From Variovorax guangxiensis (GTDB lineage Bacteria; Pseudomonadota; Gammaproteobacteria; Burkholderiales; Burkholderiaceae_C), in contig NZ_RXFT01000005.1 in assembly GCF_003952165.1 (NCBI RefSeq), positions 186,001 to 250,000 on the forward strand: 64,000 bases of DNA, in the 5' to 3' direction. The notes under the pieces were generated by a model that searched no databases, was not told the DNA's origin, and worked only from the letters and a program-made list of their open reading frames with translations. The position numbers and the translations under genes were made by a program. Of this stretch, positions 54,208 through 63,758 are shown piece after piece. The number at the start of each line of letters is the position of its first letter. Positions within the stretch are counted from its first letter, which is position 1.

Positions 54208-54981
54208 ATGACTCCGCTCGTCGTAGGCCAGATCCTGTCGCCCGAGTACTCCCTGGGCATGGTGGCGCTCTCCTTCCTCATTTCCTTCGCGGGCTCGCTG
54301 GTGGCCCTGATCTGCGCCGGGCGGATGGTCGGCGCGGACGGCAAGCCCAACCTCGCCGTCGTGACCTGCGCGGCGGTGGCGCTGGGCGGCATCGGCATCT
54401 GGTCGATGCACTTCATCGGCATGCTGGCGTACCGGCTGCCGATAGCCATTTCGTACAACATGCCGCTCACGGTGGTGTCGCTGGTGGCGGCCATCCTGAT
54501 TTCGGGCATCGCGCTGTACATGGCCGGCGGGCGGCGCAAGTTCAGCCGCTCGGGCTGGCTCGGCGGCAGCCTGCTGGCGGGCATCGGCGTGTGCGTGATG
54601 CACTACATGGGCATGTTCGCGATGAATATGCGCGCCTCGATGAACTTCGACCTGACGACGGTGGGCCTGTCGGTGCTCATCGCCGTCACCGCCGCCGCGG
54701 CGGCCCTGTGGCTGGCCTTCAACCTGCGCAAGTTCACGCACAAGGTCGCGGCCGCCGCAGTGATGGGCGTGGCGGTCTGCACCATGCACTACGTGGGCAT
54801 GAGCGCGGCCAGCATGGTCTGCACCGCCGCCGCGCCGGTCGACGCGCTGGCCATCGGCGGCAGCTACATGGGCCTCACGGTGTTCGGCACGGCCGGCGCG
54901 GTGCTGATCTTCATCTACTGGGTGGTCACCGGCAGCAGCCTCGACGCGCCGGTCGCCGGCCGCCGGGTGCGCGCCAGCTAG
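54208..54981 (+). CDS. MHYT-domain membrane sensor without output domain
   Basis: A 257-residue protein with about seven membrane segments and the three MHYT motifs: SMHFIGM, VMHYMGM and TMHYVGM, roughly evenly spaced. The MHYT methionines and histidines are thought to bind copper and sense O2, CO or NO. Usually MHYT is fused to GGDEF/EAL or kinase domains; here the protein stops after a short cytoplasmic tail. It may signal through a partner. ATG 54208 has AAAGGGA upstream. Confidence 0.88.
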   Translation: MTPLVVGQILSPEYSLGMVALSFLISFAGSLVALICAGRMVGADGKPNLAVVTCAAVALGGIGIWSMHFIGMLAYRLPIAISYNMPLTVVSLVAAILISGIALYMAGGRRKFSRSGWLGGSLLAGIGVCVMHYMGMFAMNMRASMNFDLTTVGLSVLIAVTAAAAALWLAFNLRKFTHKVAAAAVMGVAVCTMHYVGMSAASMVCTAAAPVDALAIGGSYMGLTVFGTAGAVLIFIYWVVTGSSLDAPVAGRRVRAS

Positions 54982-55056
54982 TAAGCGCAAGCGGGCGCGG
55001 CGCCCGCATCCTAGAGTCCGCGCAGAGCGAAAAAAACGATCTGCACGGACTCTCAC

Positions 55057-56667
55057 ATGCCAGTCATCGAATCCCGGCTGCAAACGGCCGGCGACACCTT
55101 CCAGGCCAACCGGGCCAGCATGCTGGCGCTGCTCGGCCAGGTGCGCGAGCATGAGGCCCGCGCCGTCGCGGCCTCCGGCGCATCGGCCGAGCGTTTCGCC
55201 AGGCGCGGGCAGCTGCTGCCGCGCGAGCGCATCGCGCTGCTGCTGGACACCGGCGCGCCCTTCCTGCCGCTGGCCTCGCTGGCGGGCCTCGGCCAGGACA
55301 ATCCCGATCTCTCGAAGAGCGTGCCCGGCGGCGGCCTGATCTCCGGCATCGGCTACGTCGCGGGCGTGCGCTGCATGGTCAACGCCTCCGACTCCGGCAT
55401 CGACGCCGGCGCGCTGCAGCCCATGGGCCTGGACAAGCAGCTGCGCGTGCAGGAGATCGCACTGGAGAACAGGCTGCCCTACGTGCAGCTGGTGGAAAGC
55501 GCCGGCGCCAACCTCATGCACTACCGCGTGCAGGACTTCGTGCGCGGCGGCAACATCTTCCGCAACCTCGCGCGGCTGTCGGCCGCAGGGCTGCCGGTGG
55601 TGACGGTGACGCACGGCTCCTCGACCGCCGGGGGCGCCTACCAGACCGGTCTTTCCGACTACATCGTGATGGTGCGCGACCGCACGCGCGCATTCCTCGC
55701 GGGACCGCCGCTGCTGAAGGCGGCCACCGGCGAGATCGCCACCGAGGAAGAACTCGGCGGCGCGGTGATGCACACGCACATCTCGGGCCTGGGCGACTAC
55801 CTCGCGGAGGACGACCGCGACGCCATCCGCATCGCGCGCACGATCCTCGGCGGCATCGACTGGGCGCGCGACGAGGCGCCGCGCCGGTTCGCGCCGCCGC
55901 GCTACGACGCCGAGGAACTGCTGGGCATCATGCCCAGCGACGGCCGACGCCCGGTGGACATGCGCGAGGTCATCGCGCGCATCGCCGACGGCTCCGAGTT
56001 CCTGGAGTTCAGCGAGCACTACGGCAGCGCCACCGTCTGCGGCCACATCCGGCTCGAAGGGCATGCGGTGGGCATCATCACCAACAACGGCCCCATCGAC
56101 TCCGACGGCGCCACCAAGGCCACGCACTTCATCCAGGCCTGCTGCCAGTCGCGCACGCCCATCGTCTACCTGCAGAACATCACCGGCTACATGGTGGGCC
56201 GCGCGCATGAGGAGGCCGGCATCATCAAGCACGGCGCGAAGATGATCCAGGCGGTGTCGAACGCCACGGTGCCGCAGGTCACGCTGCTGTGCGGCGCCTC
56301 GTATGGCGCGGGCAACTACGGAATGTGCGGCCGCGGCTTCGCGCCGCGCTTCTGCTTCAGCTGGCCCAACGCGCGCACCGCCGTGATGGGCGGCGAGCAG
56401 GCGGCGAAGACCATGGCCATCGTGATGGAGGCCGGCATGGCACGAAAGGGCGCGGTCGACCAGGCGAAGATCGACGCGATGCAGCAGCAGGTCGTCGAGC
56501 GCTTCGACCGGCAGATGAGCGTGTTCACCACCAGCGCGCTGCTGCTGGACGACGGCGTGATCGACCCGCGCGACACCCGCGCCGTGCTGGCCGAGGTTCT
56601 CTCGGTGTGCCGCGACGCCGATGCCCGCGCGCCCCAGCCCATGCAGTTCGGGGTGGCACGGCCATGA
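55057..56667 (+). CDS. atuC: Acyl-CoA carboxylase, carboxyltransferase subunit (geranyl- or methylcrotonyl-CoA type)
   Basis: A 536-residue biotin-dependent carboxyltransferase, close to AtuC (538) and LiuB (535). It includes the oxyanion/CoA block HGSSTAGGAYQTGLSDY, later GCGASYGAGNYGM-like LLCGASYGAGNYGM and FSWPNARTAVMGGEQAA. It transfers CO2 from biotin to a branched enoyl-CoA. It is followed by the biotin subunit in an ATGA overlap. Placing it in citronellol degradation rather than leucine breakdown rests on the AtuD-like neighbour; the symbol is tentative. Confidence 0.82.
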   Translation: MPVIESRLQTAGDTFQANRASMLALLGQVREHEARAVAASGASAERFARRGQLLPRERIALLLDTGAPFLPLASLAGLGQDNPDLSKSVPGGGLISGIGYVAGVRCMVNASDSGIDAGALQPMGLDKQLRVQEIALENRLPYVQLVESAGANLMHYRVQDFVRGGNIFRNLARLSAAGLPVVTVTHGSSTAGGAYQTGLSDYIVMVRDRTRAFLAGPPLLKAATGEIATEEELGGAVMHTHISGLGDYLAEDDRDAIRIARTILGGIDWARDEAPRRFAPPRYDAEELLGIMPSDGRRPVDMREVIARIADGSEFLEFSEHYGSATVCGHIRLEGHAVGIITNNGPIDSDGATKATHFIQACCQSRTPIVYLQNITGYMVGRAHEEAGIIKHGAKMIQAVSNATVPQVTLLCGASYGAGNYGMCGRGFAPRFCFSWPNARTAVMGGEQAAKTMAIVMEAGMARKGAVDQAKIDAMQQQVVERFDRQMSVFTTSALLLDDGVIDPRDTRAVLAEVLSVCRDADARAPQPMQFGVARP

Positions 56668-58625
56668 GCAACAGCACCACTACCGGATTCCGCAAGATCC
56701 TCGTCGCAAACCGCGGCGAGATCGCGGTGCGCGTGATGCGCACCGCCCGTGCCATGGGCTTTCGCACCGTGGCCGTGTACTCCAGCGCCGACGCCGGCTC
56801 GGAACACGTGCGCTTCGCCGACGAGGCGGTGCACATCGGCGAGCCGCTGCCTGCGCAGAGCTACCTGAACATCGCCGCGATCGTCGAGGCCGCGCGCGCC
56901 AGCGGCGCCGACGCGGTGCACGCCGGCTACGGCTTCCTCGCCGAGAACGCGGCCTTCGCGCAGGCCTGCCGCGATGCCGGCCTGGTCTTCATCGGCCCCT
57001 CGCCCGAAGCCATTCGCGCGATGGGCGACAAGGCCGGCGCCAAGCGGCTGATGCAGGCGGCGGGCGTGCCCTGCATTCCGGGCTACCAGGGCGAGGACCA
57101 GAGCGAGAAGACGCTGGCCGCCGAAGCCGCGCGCATCGGCTGGCCGGTGATGATCAAGGCCACCGCCGGCGGCGGCGGGCGTGGCATGCGGCTCGTTATC
57201 TCGGCCGCGAATTTCGCCGAGCAGCTGCGCAGCGCGCAGTCGGAAGCGCTCAATGCATTCGGCGACGCCACCGTGATCCTGGAGCGCGCCATCGTCGCAC
57301 CGCGCCATGTCGAGGTGCAGGTGTTCGCGGACCGGCACGGCAACGCCATCCACCTTGGCGAACGCGACTGCTCGGTGCAGCGCAGGCACCAGAAGGTGGT
57401 GGAGGAAGCGCCCTCGCCCGCCGTCTCGCAAGCGCTGCGCGAACGCATGGGCGCCACCGCCGTCGCCGCGGCGAAGGCCATCGCCTACGAAGGCGCGGGC
57501 ACGCTCGAATTCCTGCTCGATGCCGAGGGCCGCTACTGGTTCATGGAAATGAACACGCGCCTGCAGGTCGAGCACCCGGTGACGGAAGCGGTGACGGGCC
57601 TCGACCTGGTCGAGCTGCAGTTGCGCATCGCGGCCGGCGAGCCGCTGCCGATCGCGCAGCAGGACGTGCGCTTCTCCGGCCACGCGATCGAGGTCCGCCT
57701 GTGCGCCGAAGATCCGCAGCAGGGCTTCATGCCGCAGAGCGGCACGCTGGCCGCATGGCGCCCCAGCGCCGCGCTGCGCACCGAGCACGCCCTGCGCGAT
57801 GGCGCCGAGGTACCGCCCTTCTACGACTCGATGATCGCCAAGCTGGTCGCCCACGGCGGCACGCGGGAGGACGCGAGGCAGCGGCTCCTGGCCGGCCTGC
57901 ACGACACCGTCGCGCTCGGCATTCCGACCAACCAGCAGCTGCTGGAGCGCACGCTGTCGCATGCGGTGTTCGCAGGCGGCAAGGCGACGACCGCCTTCGT
58001 GGCCGACCACATCGACACGCTGCTCGCCACCGACGAAGCAGGCCGCAACCGCGCCGCGCTGCTTGCCGCACTGCTGTTGCAGCTCGGCGAACGCGGCTGG
58101 CCTTCGCCGCTGGCGCACACGCTGCCCAACGCTCTTCGCTTCGAGCTCGACGGCACGGTGCACGCCGCCCGGGTGACGCCGCGCGGCGCCGGCCGCTTCG
58201 ACATCGCGCTGGACGGCCAGGCGCCGATGCAGCTCTCGCTGCTCGACATGCCCGGCGACGGCAGCCTGCGCTTCTCGTGCAACGGACTTTCGGCAAAAGC
58301 CTTCGTCGCGCGGCATGACGGCCGCGTGTTCTTCCACTTCGACGGACAGGCTCACCGCCTCGACGACCTCACTCACGTGCCGGCCACCCGAGCAGGCGCC
58401 GATGGCGGCGATGGCCTGCTGCGCGCCTCCATGAACGGCCGCGTGATCGCGCTGCTGGTGGCCGAGGGCGAGGCCGTCGCCGCGGGCCAGCCGCTGGTCA
58501 CGCTCGAAGCGATGAAGATGGAGCACGTGCACTGCGCGCCGCGCGCCGGCAAGGTCGCCCTGCATGTCGCGGTGGGCGCGCAGGTGGCGGCGCGGCATGT
58601 GGTCGCGCAGGTCGCCGATGCATGA
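56664..58625 (+). CDS. atuF: Acyl-CoA carboxylase, biotin carboxylase/BCCP subunit
   Basis: A 653-residue two-part protein: biotin carboxylase (about 1-450; KILVANRGEIAVRVMR, the glycine-rich KATAGGGGRGMR and EMNTRLQVEHPVTE) and a C-terminal biotinyl domain with EAMKME, biotinyl lysine K618. It activates bicarbonate for the partner carboxyltransferase; the pair forms a methylcrotonyl- or geranyl-CoA carboxylase. Start ATG 56664 overlaps the partner stop. The assignment to Atu, not Liu, is from context, so the symbol is tentative. Confidence 0.83.
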   Translation: MSNSTTTGFRKILVANRGEIAVRVMRTARAMGFRTVAVYSSADAGSEHVRFADEAVHIGEPLPAQSYLNIAAIVEAARASGADAVHAGYGFLAENAAFAQACRDAGLVFIGPSPEAIRAMGDKAGAKRLMQAAGVPCIPGYQGEDQSEKTLAAEAARIGWPVMIKATAGGGGRGMRLVISAANFAEQLRSAQSEALNAFGDATVILERAIVAPRHVEVQVFADRHGNAIHLGERDCSVQRRHQKVVEEAPSPAVSQALRERMGATAVAAAKAIAYEGAGTLEFLLDAEGRYWFMEMNTRLQVEHPVTEAVTGLDLVELQLRIAAGEPLPIAQQDVRFSGHAIEVRLCAEDPQQGFMPQSGTLAAWRPSAALRTEHALRDGAEVPPFYDSMIAKLVAHGGTREDARQRLLAGLHDTVALGIPTNQQLLERTLSHAVFAGGKATTAFVADHIDTLLATDEAGRNRAALLAALLLQLGERGWPSPLAHTLPNALRFELDGTVHAARVTPRGAGRFDIALDGQAPMQLSLLDMPGDGSLRFSCNGLSAKAFVARHDGRVFFHFDGQAHRLDDLTHVPATRAGADGGDGLLRASMNGRVIALLVAEGEAVAAGQPLVTLEAMKMEHVHCAPRAGKVALHVAVGAQVAARHVVAQVADA

Positions 58626-58661
58626 CGGGAACCAGCCCACGTCTTTGCGAAAACCATTCAC

Positions 58662-59564
58662 ATGAACGCTCCCTCCTCCCACTACCGCTCCGTCTTCGCC
58701 CCCGGCCTGTTCGACGGGCAGGTCATCGTCGTCACCGGCGGCGGCTCCGGCATCGGCCGCTGCACCGCGCACGAGCTCGCCTCGCTGGGCGCGCAGGTGG
58801 TGCTGGTCGGCCGCAAGCCCGAAAAGCTCGACGCGGTGCGCGCCGAGATCGAGGCCGCCGGCGGCAAGGCCTCCACGCAGGCCTTCGACATCCGCAACGA
58901 GGACGCGGTGCGCTCGGCCATCGCCGCCGTCGTCGCCGCGCACGGCCGCATCGACGGGCTGGTCAACAACGCGGGCGGCCAGTACATCACGCCGCTGCAT
59001 GCGATCTCGGCCAAGGGCTGGGAGGCGGTGATCCACACCAACCTCACGGGCGGCTTCCTGGTCGCGCGCGAGTGCTACCTGCAGAGCATGCAGGCCAACG
59101 GCGGCGCCATCGTCAACATCGTGGCCGACATGTGGGGCTCCATGCCCAACATGGGCCACAGCGGCGCGGCGCGCGCGGGCATGGTGAGCTTCACCGAGAC
59201 CGCCGCACTCGAATGGGCCGCGAGCGGCGTGCGCGTGAACGCGGTGGCGCCGGGCTACATCGCATCGAGCGGCATGGACCACTACCCGCCCGAGGCCGGC
59301 GACATGCTGCGCGCCATGCGCAAGACCGTACCGGCCGGCCGCTTCGGCAACGAGGCCGAGACCTCCGCCGCCATCGTCTTCCTGCTCTGTCCCGCCGCGA
59401 GCTTCGTCAGCGGCAGCGTGCTGCGCGTGGACGGCGCGCGCCCGCAGGTGCGCATGGGCTGGCCGATGGCGATTCCCGACGCGCAGGCGCGGCAGCGCCG
59501 CGCGGTGAAGCCCTTCGACGGCTTCCACCTGGCGCAGGCGCCGCGCGTGTTCCAGGACAAGTAG
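58662..59564 (+). CDS. SDR oxidoreductase, enoyl-CoA-reductase-like (Atu cluster type)
   Basis: A 300-residue SDR with TGGGSGIG (25-32) and NNAG (102-105). The catalytic area is HSGAARAG (166-173): S167 and R171 replace the usual Tyr and Lys, as in the peroxisomal trans-2-enoyl-CoA reductase branch. A C-terminal extension (~250-300) is unlike classical SDRs. It probably acts on an unsaturated acyl-CoA beside the carboxylase and dehydrogenases. It has 36 bp to the carboxylase and 33 bp to the next gene. Confidence 0.8.
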   Translation: MNAPSSHYRSVFAPGLFDGQVIVVTGGGSGIGRCTAHELASLGAQVVLVGRKPEKLDAVRAEIEAAGGKASTQAFDIRNEDAVRSAIAAVVAAHGRIDGLVNNAGGQYITPLHAISAKGWEAVIHTNLTGGFLVARECYLQSMQANGGAIVNIVADMWGSMPNMGHSGAARAGMVSFTETAALEWAASGVRVNAVAPGYIASSGMDHYPPEAGDMLRAMRKTVPAGRFGNEAETSAAIVFLLCPAASFVSGSVLRVDGARPQVRMGWPMAIPDAQARQRRAVKPFDGFHLAQAPRVFQDK

Positions 59565-59597
59565 GACGAGAGACAAGAAAAGACCGGAGACCACCTC

Positions 59598-60758
59598 ATG
59601 CAATACAGCCACGAACACCTCGAGATCCAGAAGACCCTGCGCCGCTTCATCGACGACGAGATCAACCCGCACGTGGACGAGTGGGAAGAGGCCGAGATCT
59701 TTCCCGCGCACGAGGTCTTCAAGAAGCTGGGCAACCTCGGCCTTCTGGGCCTGAACAAGCCCGAGGCCTTCGGCGGCGCGGGCCTGGACTATTCGTACGC
59801 GATGGCCATGGCCGAGGCGCTGGGCCACATCTCCTGCGGCGGCGTGCCGATGGCCATCGGCGTGCAGACCGACATGTGCACGCCCGCGCTCGCGCGCTTC
59901 GGCAGCGACGAGTTGCGCCGCGAGTTCCTGGCGCCGGCCATCGCGGGCGACATGGTCGGCTGCATCGGCGTGAGCGAGCCCGGCGCGGGCAGCGACGTGG
60001 CGGGCCTGAAGAGCCATGCGCGCAAGGACGGCGGCGACTACCTCATCAGCGGCCAGAAGATGTGGATCACCAACAGCCTTCAGGCCGACTGGATGTGCAT
60101 GCTGGTCAACACCGGCGACGGGCCCGTGCACCGAAACAAGTCGCTGGTCATGGTGCCGATGGACAGCCCCGGAATCGAGAAGGCGAAGAAGCTGCGCAAG
60201 ATCGGCATGAATTCGAGCGACACCGGCCTCATCTACTTCGACAACGTGCGCGTGCCGCAGCGCTACCGCATCGGCGAGGAGGGCCAGGGCTTCGTCTACC
60301 AGATGCAGCAGTTCCAGGAAGAGCGCCTGTGGGCTGCCGCGAGCTCGCTGGAGCCCATGGAAGACTGCATCGCCCAGACCATCGAGTGGGCGCAGCAGCG
60401 CCAGATGTTCGGCTCCACGCTGGCCGACCAGCAGTGGGTGCAGTTCAAGCTCGCCGAGCTCAAGACCGAGGTGGAGGCGCTGCGCGCGCTCGCCTACCGC
60501 GCCTGCGACCTGCACGTGAAGGGCGAGGACGTGCTCGAGCTCGCCTCGATGGCCAAGCTCAAGACCGGCCGCCTCACACGCCAGGTGGCCGACACCTGCC
60601 TGCAGTTCTGGGGCGGCATGGGATTCACGCTGGAGAACCGCGTCTCGCGCCTGTACCGCGACGGCCGGCTGGGCTCCATCGGCGGCGGCGCCGACGAGGT
60701 GATGCTGGGCATCCTCGCCAAGACCATGGGCATCGCCAAGCGCCCGCCGCGCGGCTAG
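59598..60758 (+). CDS. atuD: Acyl-CoA dehydrogenase, citronellyl-CoA dehydrogenase (AtuD)-like
   Basis: A 386-residue flavoprotein, the same length as AtuD. It shows GCIGVSEPGAGSDVAG, WITNSLQADW and YRDGRLGSIGGGADEVML. The MCAD-type glutamate at the EGT position is replaced by Gly; the base is probably E242 (QEERLW), as in LCAD and isovaleryl-CoA dehydrogenase. It should oxidise a branched acyl-CoA to the 2-enoyl form for the carboxylase. A weak GGAG precedes the ATG. Confidence 0.83.
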   Translation: MQYSHEHLEIQKTLRRFIDDEINPHVDEWEEAEIFPAHEVFKKLGNLGLLGLNKPEAFGGAGLDYSYAMAMAEALGHISCGGVPMAIGVQTDMCTPALARFGSDELRREFLAPAIAGDMVGCIGVSEPGAGSDVAGLKSHARKDGGDYLISGQKMWITNSLQADWMCMLVNTGDGPVHRNKSLVMVPMDSPGIEKAKKLRKIGMNSSDTGLIYFDNVRVPQRYRIGEEGQGFVYQMQQFQEERLWAAASSLEPMEDCIAQTIEWAQQRQMFGSTLADQQWVQFKLAELKTEVEALRALAYRACDLHVKGEDVLELASMAKLKTGRLTRQVADTCLQFWGGMGFTLENRVSRLYRDGRLGSIGGGADEVMLGILAKTMGIAKRPPRG

Positions 60759-60773
60759 CAGGAAGCCGGTCGC

Positions 60774-61940
60774 ATGGACGCCGAGCTGCAAGCCGACCGC
60801 GCCGCGCTCGCCGACACGGTGCGGCGCTTCGCCGAAAGCGAGATCGCGCCGAACGTGCAGGCCTGGGACGATGCGGGCGAGTTTCCGCGCGCGCTCTATG
60901 CACGCGCCGCCGAACTGGGCCTGCTGGGCCTGGGCTATCCGGAAGAACTCGGCGGCACGCCGGCCTCGTATTCGCTCAAGCTGCCGGCCTGGGTCGCGCT
61001 CGCGCGCCATGGCAAGAGCGGCGGCGTGCTCGCCAGCCTGTTCTCGCACAACATCGGCCTGCCGCCCGTGGTGCTGCATGCCAGCGACGCGGTGCGCCGC
61101 GAGGTCGTGCCGCCGGTGCTGCGCGGCGAGAAGATCGCGGCGCTCGCCATCACCGAGCCCGGCGGCGGCTCCGACGTGGCGGCGCTGCGCACCACGGCAA
61201 GGCGCGACGGAGATCACTACGTGGTCGACGGCGAGAAGACCTTCATCACCTCGGGCATGCGCGCCGACTGGATCACCGTGGCCGTGCGCACCGGCGAGGG
61301 ACGTGGCGCGGGCGGCATCTCGATGCTGCTGGTGCCGGGCGGCGCGGTCGGCCTCACGCGCACGCGGCTGTCGAAAATGGGCTGGCTGTGCTCCGACACC
61401 GCCACCCTGCACTTCGACAACGTGCGCGTGCCCGCGCGCTACCTGCTCGGCAACGAAGGCGAAGGTTTCCGCATGATCATGGGCAACTTCAACGGCGAGC
61501 GCATCGGCCTCGCCGCGGGCGCGCTGGGCTTCTCGCAGGCCTGCCTCGACGAGGCGCTGGCCTGGGCCCGCGAGCGAAAGGCCTTCGGCGCCCCGCTCAT
61601 CGGGCACCAGGCGGTGCGCCACAAGCTCGTCGACATGCAGATGCGCATCGCCTCCACCGAGGCGTGGATCGAAGCGGTGTCGGCGCAGGGCGATGCGCTG
61701 GAAGCCGCCGGCCGCCACAACGCCCCCGAATGGGTGGCGCAGATATGCATGCTGAAGAACCACGCGACGCAGGCCATGCAGTTCTGCGCCGACCAAGCGG
61801 TGCAGATCCTCGGCGGCATGGGCTTCATGCGCGGCACCGTGAGCGAGCGCATCTACCGCGAAGTGAAGGTGATGATGATCGGCGGCGGGGCCGAGGAAGT
61901 CATGAAGGAGCTGGCGGCGAAGCAGCTGGGCTGGCTGTAG
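60774..61940 (+). CDS. Acyl-CoA dehydrogenase
   Basis: A 388-residue flavoprotein with ALAITEPGGGSDVAAL, KTFITSGMRADW and the C-terminal GGGAEEVMKELA. The probable base is E242 (NGERIG), again the LCAD/isovaleryl position. It is a paralogue of the preceding dehydrogenase, starting 16 bp after its stop, and likely handles a different chain length or intermediate in the same route. Confidence 0.87.
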   Translation: MDAELQADRAALADTVRRFAESEIAPNVQAWDDAGEFPRALYARAAELGLLGLGYPEELGGTPASYSLKLPAWVALARHGKSGGVLASLFSHNIGLPPVVLHASDAVRREVVPPVLRGEKIAALAITEPGGGSDVAALRTTARRDGDHYVVDGEKTFITSGMRADWITVAVRTGEGRGAGGISMLLVPGGAVGLTRTRLSKMGWLCSDTATLHFDNVRVPARYLLGNEGEGFRMIMGNFNGERIGLAAGALGFSQACLDEALAWARERKAFGAPLIGHQAVRHKLVDMQMRIASTEAWIEAVSAQGDALEAAGRHNAPEWVAQICMLKNHATQAMQFCADQAVQILGGMGFMRGTVSERIYREVKVMMIGGGAEEVMKELAAKQLGWL

Positions 61941-62111
61941 AGGCAACAGAAGGAAGAAGCGGGGAAAGCGGAAAACTGTTCTTCACAGGCGCGGCTCGCC
62001 GGGCGCGATGCCGTGCTTACCATCGGTCGCGCCAAGCCAGGCAGCAGGAGCCCGTGTGACCTTCATTCCCCATCTTTCTTTCGGCGAGCCCGCCACGGGC
62101 ACGCGAGCGCC

Positions 62112-62414
62112 ATGCTGAAGCACATCGTGATGTGGGACCTGCGCGCAGACACGCCCGAAGAAAAGGCGCGCGCCACGCAGCTGCTCAAGTGCAAGTTCGA
62201 ATCGCTGCGCGGGCAGATACCCGGCCTGCTGCACATCGAGGTCGGCGTCGATTCGAGCCGCGTGGGCTACGCCTGCGACGTGGTGCTCTACAGCGAGTTC
62301 GACAGCCAGGCTTCGCTCGACGGCTATGCCACGCATCCGGCGCACCTGCGCGTGCGTGAAGAGCTGGGCGATCTGCGGATCGCGCGGCATCAGGTGGATT
62401 ACGCGGTGGGCTGA
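62112..62414 (+). CDS. Dabb-domain (stress-responsive A/B barrel) protein
   Basis: A 100-residue single-domain protein beginning LKHIVMWDLR, with LHIEVGVDSS and VVLYSEFDSQASLDGYATHPAH, the Dabb ferredoxin-like pattern. Such dimeric barrels have varied or unknown roles. I use ATG 62112, which begins the domain. It ends 10 bp before the convergent helicase gene. No clear ribosome-binding site. Confidence 0.82.
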   Translation: MLKHIVMWDLRADTPEEKARATQLLKCKFESLRGQIPGLLHIEVGVDSSRVGYACDVVLYSEFDSQASLDGYATHPAHLRVREELGDLRIARHQVDYAVG

Positions 62415-62424
62415 TCGGCCGCGG

Positions 62425-63699
62425 TCAGTCGCTCGCCTCGGGGGCGTCTCCCCGCGCGGCAGCAAGCGCAGCAGCCGCCCGCAGCTTGTCCTTCTTGCTC
62501 GGCCTCTTCCCCTTGATCCCCCCCGTGCCCGAGGCGTCCACCACCGGCGGCGCGGTTTCCGTCGGCTCGAAGCCCTCGACGCGCTCGCGCGGCAGCCGCA
62601 GGCCGTTGCGTTTCTCGATCAGGCGGAAATGGGCCTCGGTGGCCGCGCTCACGAAGCTGATCGCCAGGCCGCGCTCTCCCGCGCGCCCGGTCCTGCCGAT
62701 GCGGTGGATGTAGTCGGTCGGCGAGCGCGGCAGGTCGTAGTTGACTACCACGGGCAGCTGCGCGATGTCGATGCCGCGCGCGGCGAGGTCGGTGGCGATC
62801 ACCACGTCCCACCGGCTCTGCTTGAACTGCGAGAGGATGTTGCTGCGGGTGCCCTGCGCGATGTCGCCGTGGAAGGGCACGGCGTAGATGCCGTTGCGGT
62901 AGAGCTTCTCGGCCACGGTCTGCGCCGCGTGCTGCGTGGCGACGAAGACCAGCACGCGGTCCCACTCGTTCTCGTGCTGCTCGAGCAGGTGGCGCAGCAG
63001 CTGGGTGCGGCGGCTCGCGTCGACCTCGATCACGCGCTGCACGATGTCGGGCGCGGTGCCCGGCTCGCCTTGCACGTCGACGATGGCGGGGTCGCGCAGC
63101 ATGCCGTCGGCCAGCGCCTGGATGGCCGGCGGGAAGGTGGCGGAGAAGAACAGGTTCTGGCGCCGCTTCGGCAGCAGTTCGAGGATGCGGCCGAGTTCCT
63201 CGGCGAAACCCAGGTCGAAAAGGCGGTCGGCCTCGTCGAGCACGAGCATGGCGACCGCGTCCAGCCTGAGCGCGTTGTGCTCCACCAGGTCCAGCAGCCG
63301 CCCGGGGGTGGCGACGACGATGTCGGCGCCGCCGCGCAGGCTCATCATTTGCGGGTTGATCGACACGCCGCCGAAGGCGGTGACTATCTTCAGGCGCTCG
63401 GGCAGGTGCTGCGCCAGGTCGTGCATGGTGTCGCCGACCTGGCCCGCGAGTTCGCGCGTGGGCACCAGCACGAGCGCGCGAACGCGGCGCGGGCCCTCAC
63501 GCTGCTCGGTCAGGCGCTGCAGCAGGGGCAGGGAGAATGCGGCGGTCTTGCCGGAGCCGGTCTGTGCCGAGCCCCGCAGGTCGCGGCCTTGCAGAATGGC
63601 GGGGATGGCCGCGGCCTGGATGGGCGTCGGCGTGGAAAAGCCGCTTCGGGCGGCGGCCTGCACGAGCGCGGGGGCCAACCCCAGTGAGTCGAATGGCAT
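62425..63699 (-). CDS. DEAD-box RNA helicase (RhlE-like)
   Basis: A 424-residue helicase: Q motif STPTPIQ, Walker A AQTGSGKT, PTRELA, VLDEADRLFD, SAT, and HRIGRTGRAG in the second RecA domain, with a Lys/Arg/Ala-rich C-terminal tail. It unwinds structured RNA in ribosome assembly or mRNA decay. I start at ATG 63699 (MPFDSLGL); the upstream frame is promoter and a divergent gene. RhlE is the nearest branch by look, but the symbol is not certain. Confidence 0.9.
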   Translation of the reverse strand: MPFDSLGLAPALVQAAARSGFSTPTPIQAAAIPAILQGRDLRGSAQTGSGKTAAFSLPLLQRLTEQREGPRRVRALVLVPTRELAGQVGDTMHDLAQHLPERLKIVTAFGGVSINPQMMSLRGGADIVVATPGRLLDLVEHNALRLDAVAMLVLDEADRLFDLGFAEELGRILELLPKRRQNLFFSATFPPAIQALADGMLRDPAIVDVQGEPGTAPDIVQRVIEVDASRRTQLLRHLLEQHENEWDRVLVFVATQHAAQTVAEKLYRNGIYAVPFHGDIAQGTRSNILSQFKQSRWDVVIATDLAARGIDIAQLPVVVNYDLPRSPTDYIHRIGRTGRAGERGLAISFVSAATEAHFRLIEKRNGLRLPRERVEGFEPTETAPPVVDASGTGGIKGKRPSKKDKLRAAAALAAARGDAPEASD

Positions 63700-63758
63700 G
63701 TGTATGAGCGCGGCGGGCGAAGAGAGAGAAAGATCGAAAGCAGAAAGAGGCGTATCGG

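Noticed and set aside
59598..61940. Loss of the catalytic glutamate in both acyl-CoA dehydrogenases.
   Set aside because: The EGT-position Glu is absent, but E242 in both fits the alternative base of the LCAD/isovaleryl branch.
56316..61946. A very long open frame antisense to the carboxylase and dehydrogenase genes, and a similar one at 8259-13148.
   Set aside because: Both mirror strongly coded genes in GC-rich DNA, are rich in His/Arg/Ala/Val with no domain pattern, and have no credible start signals. They are by-products of codon bias.
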